From DASQBT01 sp963782495 (GTDB lineage Bacteria > Pseudomonadota > Gammaproteobacteria > Burkholderiales > Thiobacillaceae): 64,000 nt of DNA. A program made the translations under genes and the position numbers. The stretch covers positions 496,001-560,000 of the forward strand of contig CAWAJU010000006.1 of the NCBI GenBank assembly GCA_963782495.1, given 5' to 3'. Shown here piece by piece: positions 44,935 to 54,114 of this stretch (within the stretch, counting starts at the first letter, position 1; each line of letters begins with the position of its first letter). Under the pieces are notes generated by a model. The model did no database searches. It was not told the DNA's origin and saw only the letters and a program-made list of their open reading frames with translations.

Positions 44935-45549
44935 CTATATCCGGATACCGGCTACCTGCAATAATGCTGCGGTTTCGAACAGGGGCAAACCCATGATACT
45001 TGAGTGGCTGCCTTCGATGCGCTGGATGAACGCTGCTGCCCGGCCCTGAATGCCGTACGCCCCGGCCTTGTCCAGGGCTTCCCCGGAATCCAGGTAACGT
45101 TCGATCTGCTCGGCAGAAAGTGCAGCAAATGACACCTTGCTTGAGGAAAGCCGGGTCTCTACCCGCTCGCCCCAAGCCAGGGCGACCCCGGTATGCACCC
45201 AGTGGGTATGGCCCGACAAGCGCTGCAGAACGTCACGGGCATGCGCGAGATCGCGGGGCTTGCCGATAATCTCGCCGCCCAGATCCAGCAAAGTATCTGC
45301 GCCGAGCACCGGCAGCAATAACATGCGCCGGTTGCGTACAACCTTGGCGCCACACTTGGCCTTTTCACGCGCCATGCGCCGCGCAAAATCCTTGGGCGTC
45401 TCGCCCGCCCCGGGGACTTCGGCGAGGTCCTCGCGACCCGGGGCCGAGCGCAGAGGCAACACCTCAAAGTGCGCACCGATCTGCTTGAGCAGATCACGCC
45501 GCCGGGGCGACTGGGAAGCCAGGTAAAAGCGGTTGTCCTGAAAGGTCAT
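44935..45549 (-). CDS. maf: Maf-family nucleoside triphosphate pyrophosphatase
   Basis: A 204-residue Maf protein that hydrolyses non-canonical or dTTP/UTP nucleotides. It has the opening YLASQSPRRRDLLKQIG, the catalytic LPVLGADTLLDLGGEIIGKPRD and the C-terminal GAYGIQGRAAAFIQRIEGSHSSIMGLPLFE, which place it in the YhdE-like (dTTPase/UTPase) group. The ATG at 45549 was preferred over 45582. It lies between rlmH and rng. Confidence 0.93.
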   Translation of the reverse strand: MTFQDNRFYLASQSPRRRDLLKQIGAHFEVLPLRSAPGREDLAEVPGAGETPKDFARRMAREKAKCGAKVVRNRRMLLLPVLGADTLLDLGGEIIGKPRDLAHARDVLQRLSGHTHWVHTGVALAWGERVETRLSSSKVSFAALSAEQIERYLDSGEALDKAGAYGIQGRAAAFIQRIEGSHSSIMGLPLFETAALLQVAGIRI

Positions 45550-45708
45550 GGAATTTTCTAAGTCTGCATCCAGACTGCTCAAATCGCACGCAAGGCATGC
45601 GTCTCCTGGGGCTGAAGGCCAGCGTCCTGGGTGGCGTCAAGGCCAAGGTCCCCTGTCTACTTACGTCCCGACTGGCTTCTGGCTTGAGATATTCCCACAA
45701 AACCATCG

Positions 45709-46179
45709 TTATTCACGATGGTAGGGGTGGCCTTTTAGCAGCGAAACCGCCCGGTAGAGCTGTTCGGCGAGGATAACCCGGGCCAGGCCGTGGGGCAGGG
45801 TCAGTCGGGACAGACCCAGGAGCAGGTGAGCGTCTTCCGCGATGGAGCGGTCTAATCCGTCGGCACCGCCGATCACAAAGCAGGGGTTGGACCCGTCTTG
45901 CATCCAGCGCGCCAGGTTGTGCGAAAGCTCGACTGTGGTCAGTTGCCCGCCATGCTCATCCAGTACTACCAGCAGGGCCTGCGCGGGCAGGGCGGCGCGG
46001 ATGCGCTGGGCCTCCAACTGCTGGATACGGGAAGTCGAGGAGCCGGGTGCGCGCTTTTCCGGCTTGAGTTCGACCAGATGAATGGCCGCGTCGGCGGGCA
46101 TACGGCGCGCGTATTCATTGAAGCCCGCCTCTATCCAGGCGGGCATCTTGTGGCCAATGGCCAGAATGTGAAGTTTCAC
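45709..46179 (-). CDS. rlmH: 23S rRNA pseudouridine-1915 methyltransferase RlmH
   Basis: A 156-residue SPOUT methyltransferase. The SAM-binding trefoil knot is visible as FVIGGADGLDRSI and LSRLTLPHGLARVILAEQLYRA, ending HPYHRE, the family's C-terminal signature. It methylates pseudouridine 1915 of 23S rRNA on 70S ribosomes. The repeat pair at 46254-46440 separates it from rsfS. Confidence 0.95.
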   Translation of the reverse strand: MKLHILAIGHKMPAWIEAGFNEYARRMPADAAIHLVELKPEKRAPGSSTSRIQQLEAQRIRAALPAQALLVVLDEHGGQLTTVELSHNLARWMQDGSNPCFVIGGADGLDRSIAEDAHLLLGLSRLTLPHGLARVILAEQLYRAVSLLKGHPYHRE

Positions 46180-46253
46180 AGCAAGATTGCAGCGGATTGC
46201 GAGGCCGGCGCGCGTTGCCGCCTCAGGGCATGTCGGTCTTCACGCACGATCAC

Positions 46254-46440
46254 GTCGGCGGTTGGCGGTGCTCGCGGGCGTGCGGATCCCCACGTTGTGG
46301 GGCCCCTCCTTACTGTTCGCGCCGCCGCCTCTTCGGACCAGGTCGCTTTTCATGATTCATCCCGTCGGCGGTTGGCGGTGCTCGCGGGCGTGCGGATCCC
46401 CACGTTGTGGGGCCCCTCCTTACTGCTCGCGCCGCCGCCC
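46254..46440 (-). repeat. Two copies of the 111-bp repeat family at the rsfS 3' end
   Basis: Two units with a 110-bp period (beginning at 46254 and 46364 on the plus strand). The core GCTCGCGGGCGTGCGGATCC, then a hairpin and GGGGCCCCTCCTTACTG, is the reverse complement of the array after ntrC. The hairpin stem here is CCCCAC/GTGGGG where the ntrC array has CCCCGC/GCGGGG: both strands changed together, so the pairing is kept. Confidence 0.88.
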
Positions 46441-46751
46441 CACAATTCTTCCAGGTTGTAGTACTCGCGTATTGCTGGCTGCATCATGTGCACCACGATG
46501 TCGCCCAGATCCACCAATATCCACTCCGCGGACTCCTCGCCCTCCATGCCGATGATGTGCTGGCCCAGTTCCACCGCCCGATCATGGACGCTCCGCGCCA
46601 GGGACCTGGTCTGGCGGGCGGAATCGCTGCTGGCGATGATGACACGCTCGAACAGAGAGGTCAGTGCCGTGGTGTCCAGTACTGCGATGTCGCGCGCCTT
46701 GATGTCTTCGAGCGCAGCCACCATCGCCTTCACTTTGTCTTCCAGGTTCAT
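46350..46751 (-). CDS. rsfS: Ribosomal silencing factor RsfS, repeat-extended C-terminus
   Basis: A 133-residue RsfS, which binds ribosomal protein uL14 and blocks subunit joining in starved cells. The core runs from AMVAALEDIKARDIAVLD through GEESAEWILVDLGDIVVHMMQPAIREYYNLEELWG. Relatives end about there. The last 28 residues (GGASSKEGPHNVGIRTP...RRRDES) are a translation of the inserted repeat, up to a stop at 46350. It is coupled to nadD by a 4-bp overlap. Confidence 0.92.
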   Translation of the reverse strand: MNLEDKVKAMVAALEDIKARDIAVLDTTALTSLFERVIIASSDSARQTRSLARSVHDRAVELGQHIIGMEGEESAEWILVDLGDIVVHMMQPAIREYYNLEELWGGGASSKEGPHNVGIRTPASTANRRRDES

Positions 46752-47461
46752 GCGTGCAGATAAAGATGGTGAGCGTGTATGTAATCCAGCACCGGCTCGG
46801 GCAGCAGATAGCGTGGGTTCTTGCCTTCACGGATGGCGTTGCGGATCGCGGTCGCAGAAATATCCAGCTGGGTTACCGGTCGCAGAATGACTTGTGCCGC
46901 GGCCCGGCTGGGTATCGCCTCCTTGACCTGGTGCTGTTGCAAGAGCGCGCGCAGGTCGTCGGTCAGCGCATCGGTCTGCGCCAGGCGATAGCCCGGTCGG
47001 TGTGCCACCGCGATATTGGCCAGTTCAAGCAACCGTTGCCAGCTTTTCCAGGTGTTCAATGCCAGAAACGCGTCCACCCCCATGAACAGCCAGAGCGGAA
47101 TATCCGGGCCCAGTTCCTGGCGCAGGCCGGTCAGGGTTTCCACCGAATAACTCACGCCCTCGCGTTCCACTTCCCGTGTATCCAGGGTGAATCTCGCATT
47201 GCCCGAGATTGCCAGACGGACCATTTCCACCCGGTGCGATACGCTGGTGCGGGGTTGGCTGCGGTGCGGAGGATGCGGTGCCGGGATGAAACGCACCTGT
47301 TCCAGCGCCAGCCAGCCGGCCAGCTCTTCCGCCATGCGCAGGTGGCCGTAGTGGATCGGATCGAAGGTGCCGCCGAGCAGGCCGACAGCCTGCTTGGAGT
47401 GAGGAGTGAGGAGTGAGGGATGAGGGCTCAAGACCATGAATTGGCCAAGGCCTCTCGCCAC
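46748..47461 (-). CDS. nadD: Nicotinate-nucleotide adenylyltransferase
   Basis: About 237 residues: NaMN adenylyltransferase of NAD synthesis. The nucleotide-binding GLLGGTFDPIHYGHL begins near residue 28, and LDISATAIRNAIREGKNPRYLLPEPVLDYI is the ISSTxIR motif region. Most NadD proteins start 3-6 residues before GLLGG; here the N-terminus is extended by SPHPSLLTPHSK, coded by a heptanucleotide repeat (47396-47423). Starts are GTG 47461 or ATG 47437; neither has a strong ribosome site. Confidence 0.93.
   Translation of the reverse strand: MARGLGQFMVLSPHPSLLTPHSKQAVGLLGGTFDPIHYGHLRMAEELAGWLALEQVRFIPAPHPPHRSQPRTSVSHRVEMVRLAISGNARFTLDTREVEREGVSYSVETLTGLRQELGPDIPLWLFMGVDAFLALNTWKSWQRLLELANIAVAHRPGYRLAQTDALTDDLRALLQQHQVKEAIPSRAAAQVILRPVTQLDISATAIRNAIREGKNPRYLLPEPVLDYIHAHHLYLHA
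47396..47423 (+). repeat. Heptanucleotide microsatellite in the nadD 5' end
   Basis: GGAGTGA three times and a fourth imperfect copy (GGGATGA). It lies inside the nadD reading frame (coding SLLTPHS on the minus strand). The same heptad also ends ntrC (GAGTGAGGAGTGA at 23537-23549). A unit of 7 bp would shift the frame if a copy were gained or lost. Confidence 0.8.
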
Positions 47462-47467
47462 ATGGCC

Positions 47468-48733
47468 CTAACCACGAATATGTCCGTCTCCCAGCACCAC
47501 CCACTTCTGGCTGGTCAGCCCTTCCAGGCCGACCGGGCCGCGCGCGTGGATCTTGTCGGTGGAAATGCCGATTTCCGCGCCCAGACCGTATTCGAAGCCG
47601 TCGGCGAATCGGGTGGAGGCATTGACCATGACCGACGAGGAATCCACTTCGCGCAGAAAGCGCCGCGCCCGGGTGTAATCCTCGGTGACGATGGCGTCGG
47701 TGTGCTGCGAACTGTATCTGGCGATGTGGGCAAGCGCAGCGTCAAGATCGTCCACCACGCGGATGGCGATGATGGGCGCCAAGTATTCCTCGTGCCAGTC
47801 CGACTCGGTGGCCTCGTGCATGGCGGGGACGATGCGGCGCGATTCAGTGCAGCCTCGCATCTCCACACCCTTGCTTAGATAGATTTGCGCAATCCTGGGC
47901 AGGAACTTGTCCGCCACCGCGCGGTGCACCAGCAGGGTCTCCATGGTGTTGCAGGTTCCGTAGCGGCTGGTCTTGGCGTTGTCGGCTATGGCCAAGGCCT
48001 TGTCGAACTCGGCCCGGTCATCGACATAAACGTGACATACGCCATGCAGGTGCTTGATGACCGGAATGCGCGCATCGTTCAACAGACGTTGAATCAGGCT
48101 CTTGCCGCCACGCGGCACGATCACGTCGACGTATTCGCGCATGGTGATCAGTTCGCCCACCGCCGCCCGATCGGTGGTTGCGATCACCTGCACGCAGGCT
48201 TCGGGCAGGCCGGTTGTACGCAGGCCCTCGCTTACGCACGCTGCAACCGCCTGGTTGGAGCGGATCGCTTCGCTGCCGCCGCGCAGGATCGCTGCGTTGC
48301 CTGACTTGAGGCAGAGGCCGGCTGCGTCCGCAGTCACATTTGGGCGCGCCTCATAAATGATGCCGACCACGCCCAGCGGCACACGCATCTTGCCCACCTG
48401 TATGCCGGACGGGCGAAATGCCAGGTCGCTAATGGTGCCTACCGGGTCAGGCAGGGCGGCGATCTGTTCCAGGCCTTCAGCCATGCCGGCGACCGTCTTT
48501 TCCGTCAGGGCCAGACGATCCAGCAAGGCTGCGCCCAGTCCTTCTGCCTTGGCCTGGGCCATATCTTCGCGATTGGCATCGAGGAGTCTGTCCTGGTCGC
48601 GACGAATCGCAGCGGCCATCGCCAGCAGAGCCGCGTTCTTGCTTCGCGTGTCCGCGGCAGCAATTGCCCGGCTGGCGTCCCGCGCAGTGACGCCCAAGCC
48701 GTGCATATAGGTTTTGATGTCCAGTTGTTTCAT
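47468..48733 (-). CDS. proA: Glutamate-5-semialdehyde dehydrogenase
   Basis: A 421-residue ProA, which reduces gamma-glutamyl phosphate with NADPH in proline synthesis. The catalytic Cys is in RYGTCNTMETLLV, with VPLGVVGIIYEARPNVT and the C-terminal GLGAEIGISTDKIHARGPVGLEGLTS. The ATG at 48733 (MKQLDIKTYM) was chosen. The start overlaps the holA stop region. proB is not in the window. Confidence 0.96.
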   Translation of the reverse strand: MKQLDIKTYMHGLGVTARDASRAIAAADTRSKNAALLAMAAAIRRDQDRLLDANREDMAQAKAEGLGAALLDRLALTEKTVAGMAEGLEQIAALPDPVGTISDLAFRPSGIQVGKMRVPLGVVGIIYEARPNVTADAAGLCLKSGNAAILRGGSEAIRSNQAVAACVSEGLRTTGLPEACVQVIATTDRAAVGELITMREYVDVIVPRGGKSLIQRLLNDARIPVIKHLHGVCHVYVDDRAEFDKALAIADNAKTSRYGTCNTMETLLVHRAVADKFLPRIAQIYLSKGVEMRGCTESRRIVPAMHEATESDWHEEYLAPIIAIRVVDDLDAALAHIARYSSQHTDAIVTEDYTRARRFLREVDSSSVMVNASTRFADGFEYGLGAEIGISTDKIHARGPVGLEGLTSQKWVVLGDGHIRG

Positions 48734-48734
48734 C

Positions 48735-49739
48735 TCAAGTATTTGCAAGTATCTCGCTAATCCCGGCCAGACTCACCCACGGGTCGCCCGGTTCGGCGCC
48801 TTTGATTTGACGGTCAATCAAGGCGCAGCTTTTCAGAGCCTGTTCCAGGGTCTTGCGGCCATGGCGTTTCAGCCCAGCCTCCACCAGGGGGCGGCGCTTT
48901 TCCCACACCCGCGCGGCAGCCAGCAGGCGGGGGAGGGATTGTTGCCGTTCCATTCCCCATTTTAGCCGCAGCAACAGCCGGATGGCCGCCGCGATTTGCC
49001 ACAGCACTACGGGCGGCGCTTCGCCTTCCTGGCGCAGACCGGCCAGGATCCGGTTGTAGCGTGGCCAATTGGCCTGAAACAGAACATCCTGCAGTTGTTC
49101 GGGCTCAAACCGGCTGACGTCCGTCACGGCCTGCTGCGCTGCCTCCAGGCTCAGGGGCCCGGCAGGCAACAGCAAGGCCAGTTTGTCGATTTCCTGCCGA
49201 GCGGCCAACAGATTTCCCTCCACACGCTCCGCCAGATAAGCCAGAGCATCCCCATCGGCGGTGAATCCCTTGACGGCCAGACGGCGGCTGATCCAGGCGG
49301 GCAACTGCGCATGGTCCACCGGACGGGCCCGGATCACAACGCCCGCCGCTGTCAGCGCGCCAAACCATTTGCTCTGCGTGGATCTCCATTCCAGATTCGG
49401 CAGGCTGACCAGGGTAAGCGTATCGGCGGGCAGACGGCTGGCGAGTTTTTCCAACGCCTTGCCGCCTTCCACTCCGGGTTTGCCGGAAGGAATGCGAACT
49501 TCCAGCAGGCGCTTGCTGGCAAACAGGGAGAAATTGTCGTTGCCGGCAAATATCTGGCTCCAATCGAACTTGCCCTGCGCCGTGTGGACCTGGCGCTCGC
49601 TGTAGCCGGCGCGCAGGGCGGCAGCCCGGATGGCGTCCTCGGATTCAAGCAGGGTGAGCGGTTCCTCCCCCCATAACACATAAAGGGAAGCGAGCCCGCG
49701 GCTCAGATGTTCGGCTAAACGGTCGGTAGACAATTCCAC
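48735..49739 (-). CDS. holA: DNA polymerase III delta subunit
   Basis: A 334-residue HolA, the clamp-loader subunit that opens the sliding clamp. The N-terminal domain has LYVLWGEEPLTLLESEDAIRAAA, the middle AWISRRLAVKGFTADGDALAYLAERVEGNLLAARQEIDKLALL, and the C-terminal collar domain RPLVEAGLKRHGRKTLEQALKSCALIDRQIKG. The length matches E. coli (343). It lies between lptE and proA. Confidence 0.94.
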   Translation of the reverse strand: MELSTDRLAEHLSRGLASLYVLWGEEPLTLLESEDAIRAAALRAGYSERQVHTAQGKFDWSQIFAGNDNFSLFASKRLLEVRIPSGKPGVEGGKALEKLASRLPADTLTLVSLPNLEWRSTQSKWFGALTAAGVVIRARPVDHAQLPAWISRRLAVKGFTADGDALAYLAERVEGNLLAARQEIDKLALLLPAGPLSLEAAQQAVTDVSRFEPEQLQDVLFQANWPRYNRILAGLRQEGEAPPVVLWQIAAAIRLLLRLKWGMERQQSLPRLLAAARVWEKRRPLVEAGLKRHGRKTLEQALKSCALIDRQIKGAEPGDPWVSLAGISEILANT

Positions 49740-49750
49740 GGCGCAGTTGG

Positions 49751-50257
49751 TCAGGGTGCGATACGGTGCAGGTGGCGCAGTATCTGCTGGGCGGCTTCCT
49801 CTTCCATGCTTCGGTAGAGGAAGTCTTCCTCGGCGGACTTGGCCGTATACTGATTGTCGTCGTACGTCAGGTCGCGGATGAAACGGATTTGCGTCGGCGG
49901 CAGGCGCTCCTCGCCCCTTGGGTCCAAGGCCTGGTAACTGAGGGTCATTTCCAGCCGGTACTCCGCTACCCGGCCAGCGCTGGTCAGTGACAGGATGGTC
50001 TTGGTACGCTGTTCCTCACCCAGTTTAAGCGTCAGTTCAGCCGCCTTTGATGAAGTGACGGCCTGGGTGCCGGCAAGCGTCAGCAAACTGCGCAGTCGGT
50101 CGGCCAGGTTATTGCGTTGGTAGCTGGCAACCGGCGCATCGACATACACGGTCTTGAAGCGAAGCGGCGTCGCGCCGCGCAGTTGGAAGCCACAGCCGGC
50201 CAGGGCTCCCACCGACACTGCGACCAGAATAATCTTTAATGCCCTACGCCTCATCAT
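49751..50257 (-). CDS. lptE: LPS-assembly lipoprotein LptE
   Basis: A 168-residue lipoprotein: a signal with lipobox LAGCGFQLRG (modified Cys at 22), then the LptE core (LRFKTVYVDAP, EYRLEMTLSYQAL, YDDNQYTAKSAEEDFLYRSMEEEAAQQILRHL). It plugs the LptD barrel and helps insert lipopolysaccharide in the outer membrane. It starts directly after the leuS stop (ATG at 50257; stop at 50260-50258). Confidence 0.93.
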   Translation of the reverse strand: MMRRRALKIILVAVSVGALAGCGFQLRGATPLRFKTVYVDAPVASYQRNNLADRLRSLLTLAGTQAVTSSKAAELTLKLGEEQRTKTILSLTSAGRVAEYRLEMTLSYQALDPRGEERLPPTQIRFIRDLTYDDNQYTAKSAEEDFLYRSMEEEAAQQILRHLHRIAP

Positions 50258-53038
50258 TCACACCACGATATTGATCAGACGGCCAGGTACGACCACGATC
50301 TTTTTCGGAGGTTGGCCGGCCACGTGCTTTTGCACGTCGGCATTGGCCAATGCAGCCGCCTCTATGATGGCCTTGTCCGCGTCCTTTGCAATGCGGATGC
50401 TGCCGCGCAGCTTGCCGTTCACCTGCACGACCAGGTCAATTTCGTTCTGCTCCATAGCGGTTTCGTCGGGTGCGGGCCAGTCTGCAGCAAGAATGTCTTC
50501 GCCAAATCCAAGTTCCTGCCACATGGCATGTGCGATGTGTGGGGTAATCGGTGCAAGCAATCGCAGCAAGATAGACAAAGTCTCGAGCCTAAAAGACCTC
50601 ACTTCATTGCCTCGTTTAAGTGCGCCAACACCCTCGGAGGTTAGCGGAGAGACCTTCTCCAAGGTATTCAATATCTTCATGCATGCAGAAACGACCGTAT
50701 TGAATTGTTTTCTTTCATAGTCGAAATTCGCTTGCTTCAGTGACGCATGAACCACCTTGCGGGCATCATTGATGTCGGTCGCAACTTTCGACCAGTCGCT
50801 AACTTGTTCTATTCCATGAATTTGTTTTACGCCAGACATGGAAGCAAACGTCCAAACTCGCTTGAGAAACCGGAATGCCCCCTCCACGCCGGCGTCCGAC
50901 CATTCCAATTGTTGGTCTGGCGGCGCGGCGAACATCATGAATAGCCGCGCGGTGTCCGCACCATAGGTATCGATCAGGGTTTGCGGATCGACGCCGTTGT
51001 TCTTGGATTTCGCCATTTTCTCCGTGCCGCCGATGGTTACCGGCTGCCCGTCAGCCTTCAGCGTCGCGCCAATCGGGCGGCCTTTTTCGTCGGTGGCGAC
51101 TTCCACCTCGGCGGGATTGATCCATTGCTTCTTGCCGTCTGCGCCATCGCGGTAAAAGGTGGGCGCGACCACCATGCCCTGAGTAAGCAGGTTGGTGAAG
51201 GGCTCGTCGCCAAGCACCAGTCCCTCGTCGCGCATCAGCTTGTGGAAGAACCGCGCGTACAGCAGATGCAGTATGGCATGTTCAATGCCGCCGATGTACT
51301 GGTCCACCGGCAGCCAGTGGCGTGCCCGTTCGTCCAGCATGGAGGTGGCGTCCGGACATGCATAGCGGGCGTAATACCAGGACGATTCGACAAACGTGTC
51401 CATGGTATCGGTTTCGCGCCTGGCGGCGCCGCCACACACGGGGCAGGCGCATGCGTAGAACTCGGGCATTTTGGCCAGCGGCGAACCGCGCCCGGTAATG
51501 GTGATGTCTTCGGGCAATACCACCGGCAACTGGTCTTCCGGCACCGGCACGTCGCCGCAGGATGCGCAGTGGATGATGGGAATGGGACAGCCCCAGTAGC
51601 GCTGGCGCGAGATGCCCCAGTCGCGCAGGCGGTATTGCACCTGCTTGTCGCCGAGGTCTTTGGCTTTCAGGTCTGCGGCGATCGCGTCGACGGCGGCTTC
51701 AGAATTCAAGCCGCTGTATTTCCCTGAGTTGATCAGAATCCCCTGAACACAGTTGGGGGACTCATGGAGTAGTTGGGTGTGAAGCATACTAACAAGATCA
51801 TGAACGTCCTGTGGCAGCTGCTTGGTGAGTAGGTTCCGTTCAATGAATTGTGTGAATGAAATTGGCGCTACCTCAGCGTCAGGAAACGAGATCCCGGCGT
51901 TTCGCAGTGCATGTGTCGCCTCGTGCCAATCTTCAAGTAGCTGTTGGCTGGCCACGACTCGCTTAATGGGAATGTCGTGCCTCACAGCAAAGTCCCAATC
52001 CCGCTCGTCATGGGCCGGCACGGCCATCACCGCGCCTTCGCCATAGCTCATCAGCACATAGTTCCCCACCCATACCGGGATCGATTCACCGGTCAGCGGA
52101 TGGGTCACCGAAATGCCTGTGGGCAGGCCCTTCTTTTCCATGGTGGCGATGTCGGCCTCGGCCACGCCGCCCTGCTTGCATTCCTCGATGAAGGCTGCCA
52201 ATTCTGAATTGCCCAGTGCGGCGCGTGTCGCCAAAGGATGCTCGGCTGCGACGGCGACAAAGGTCACGCCCATGATGGTGTCGGCGCGCGTGGTATAGAC
52301 CCAGAGCTTTTCCGGCTCACCGGCGAGCTCATAGGGAAAGGCTAAACGCACGCCGAAAGATTTGCCGATCCAGTTGCGCTGCATGGTCTTGACCTGCTCG
52401 GGCCAGCCCGGCAACTGATCCAGACCGGTCAGCAGTTCTTCCGCGTAGGAAGTGATGCGCATGAAGTACATCGGAATCTCGCGCTTTTCCACCAATGCCC
52501 CCGAACGCCAGCCGCGGCCGTCGATCACTTGTTCGTTGGCCAGCACGGTTTCGTCTGCCGGGTCCCAGTTGACCGTGGCGTTCTTGCGATAGATCAGTCC
52601 CTGCTCGAACAGCCGGGTAAACAACCACTGTTCCCAGCGGTAGTACTCCGGCCTGCAGGTGGCGATCTCGCGTTCCCAATCAATCGCCAGCCCCAGCGCC
52701 TTCAACTGGCCTCGCATGTGGTCGATGTTCTGGTAGGTCCATTTGGCTGGCGCCACCTTGTTGGCGAGGGCCGCGTTTTCCGCCGGCAGGCCGAAGGCAT
52801 CCCAGCCCATGGGCTGCATCACGTTGTAGCCCTGCATCTGGTGATAGCGCGCCAGCACGTCGCCGATGGTGTAGTTGCGCACGTGGCCCATGTGCAGCTT
52901 GCCAGACGGGTAGGGAAACATCGACAGGCAATAGTATTTCGGGCGGCCAGTCGATTCCACTGCGCGGAACGCCTGGTTCTCCGCCCACTTTCCCTGCGCG
53001 GCACGTTCGATCTCGCTTGGATGATATTTTTCTTGCAT
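50258..53038 (-). CDS. leuS: Leucyl-tRNA synthetase with extra segments
   Basis: A 926-residue class I synthetase; the usual size is about 860. HIGH is seen as FPYPSGKLHMGHVRNY, and KMSKS as GGTEKMAKSKNN. The editing domain lies about 230-470. Between VPIKRVVAS and GILINSGKYSGL there are about 74 residues where E. coli has about 25 (coded by 51735-51960), and the anticodon-binding region (50560-50840) also looks expanded. Both stretches are AT-richer than the rest. Catalytic regions are intact. The ATG at 53038 (MQEKYHPSEIE) was chosen over 53071. Confidence 0.95.
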   Translation of the reverse strand: MQEKYHPSEIERAAQGKWAENQAFRAVESTGRPKYYCLSMFPYPSGKLHMGHVRNYTIGDVLARYHQMQGYNVMQPMGWDAFGLPAENAALANKVAPAKWTYQNIDHMRGQLKALGLAIDWEREIATCRPEYYRWEQWLFTRLFEQGLIYRKNATVNWDPADETVLANEQVIDGRGWRSGALVEKREIPMYFMRITSYAEELLTGLDQLPGWPEQVKTMQRNWIGKSFGVRLAFPYELAGEPEKLWVYTTRADTIMGVTFVAVAAEHPLATRAALGNSELAAFIEECKQGGVAEADIATMEKKGLPTGISVTHPLTGESIPVWVGNYVLMSYGEGAVMAVPAHDERDWDFAVRHDIPIKRVVASQQLLEDWHEATHALRNAGISFPDAEVAPISFTQFIERNLLTKQLPQDVHDLVSMLHTQLLHESPNCVQGILINSGKYSGLNSEAAVDAIAADLKAKDLGDKQVQYRLRDWGISRQRYWGCPIPIIHCASCGDVPVPEDQLPVVLPEDITITGRGSPLAKMPEFYACACPVCGGAARRETDTMDTFVESSWYYARYACPDATSMLDERARHWLPVDQYIGGIEHAILHLLYARFFHKLMRDEGLVLGDEPFTNLLTQGMVVAPTFYRDGADGKKQWINPAEVEVATDEKGRPIGATLKADGQPVTIGGTEKMAKSKNNGVDPQTLIDTYGADTARLFMMFAAPPDQQLEWSDAGVEGAFRFLKRVWTFASMSGVKQIHGIEQVSDWSKVATDINDARKVVHASLKQANFDYERKQFNTVVSACMKILNTLEKVSPLTSEGVGALKRGNEVRSFRLETLSILLRLLAPITPHIAHAMWQELGFGEDILAADWPAPDETAMEQNEIDLVVQVNGKLRGSIRIAKDADKAIIEAAALANADVQKHVAGQPPKKIVVVPGRLINIVV

Positions 53039-53178
53039 GGGCCGGAAGCCAAAAAAGTGCTGAGAAAACAAAGCGGTGATTATAACCGGCCATGACAGAT
53101 CAAGGCGGCTCCGGTATAATTTCCCGGTTTCCCAGAGTTCAAATCCCCCAGAGTTAATCGTCCTTTCAGGAGCTTTCC

Positions 53179-54069
53179 ATGTCCAAGAAGCATCCCGTCA
53201 TCGCTGTCACCGGCTCGTCCGGCGCGGGCACGACCACCGTCAAACGGGCGTTCGAATCGATTTTCCGGCATTATGAAATCACCCCTGCCATCATTGAGGG
53301 TGACAGTATGCATTCCCTGGGTCGGGTGGAATTCCGCGAGCGGGTCAAGCTCGAAGAAACCAAGGGCAACACCACGTTTTCCCACTTCGGACCCGAAGCC
53401 AACCACTTCGACAAGATCGAGAAAACGTTCCGGGACTACGGCGAATCGGGCGGCGGTCAGATGCGTTACTACATTCACAGTGACAGCGAAGCAGCCGAGC
53501 ACAACGCGCGCCTCAAGACCAATCTCAAGCCGGGCGAATTCACTCCTTGGGAAGACATGCCTGCAGGCACCGACCTGCTGTTCTACGAAGGTCTGCACGG
53601 GCTGGTCGCCAACGGCAGTGTGGATACCTCCAAATATGTTGATCTGGGCGTTGGGGTGGTGCCGATCGTCAACCTGGAATGGATCCAGAAGATTCACCGT
53701 GACGGGGCCGAGCGAGGCTATGCGGCCGACGTCATCGTCGATACCATCCTGCGCCGCATGCCGGACTATGTGAACTACATCACCCCGCAGTTCTCGCGTA
53801 CCCATGTCAACTTCCAGCGCGTGCCCACGGTTGATACTTCAAACCCGTTCATCGCGCGCGACATTCCGACCCCGGACGAAAGCTTCATCATCATCCGCTT
53901 TCGCGATCCGCGCGGCATCCCCTTCCAGTACCTGCTCAACATGATTCCCAGCAGCTTCATGTCGCGCGCAAACACTCTGGTGGTGCCGGGCGGCAAAATG
54001 AGCTATGCCATGGAACTCATCCTGACCCCGATGATCGAGTGCATGATCGATGACAGCCGCAAAGGCTGA
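53179..54069 (+). CDS. prk: Phosphoribulokinase
   Basis: A 296-residue class I (proteobacterial) phosphoribulokinase that makes ribulose 1,5-bisphosphate from ribulose 5-phosphate and ATP. The P-loop is AVTGSSGAGTTTV at the N-terminus, followed by IIEGDSMHSLGRVEFRERV and LFYEGLHGLVA, with the RVPTVDTSNPFIARDIPTPDES region. Its presence means a Calvin-Benson cycle, although RuBisCO is not in the window. A ribosome site, AGGAGC, lies 8 bp before the ATG. A strong terminator follows. Confidence 0.97.
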   Translation: MSKKHPVIAVTGSSGAGTTTVKRAFESIFRHYEITPAIIEGDSMHSLGRVEFRERVKLEETKGNTTFSHFGPEANHFDKIEKTFRDYGESGGGQMRYYIHSDSEAAEHNARLKTNLKPGEFTPWEDMPAGTDLLFYEGLHGLVANGSVDTSKYVDLGVGVVPIVNLEWIQKIHRDGAERGYAADVIVDTILRRMPDYVNYITPQFSRTHVNFQRVPTVDTSNPFIARDIPTPDESFIIIRFRDPRGIPFQYLLNMIPSSFMSRANTLVVPGGKMSYAMELILTPMIECMIDDSRKG

Positions 54070-54114
54070 CATCATCAGCGCATTCTTGCCGCCTTCGGTG
54101 CGAGGGGCAGGACA

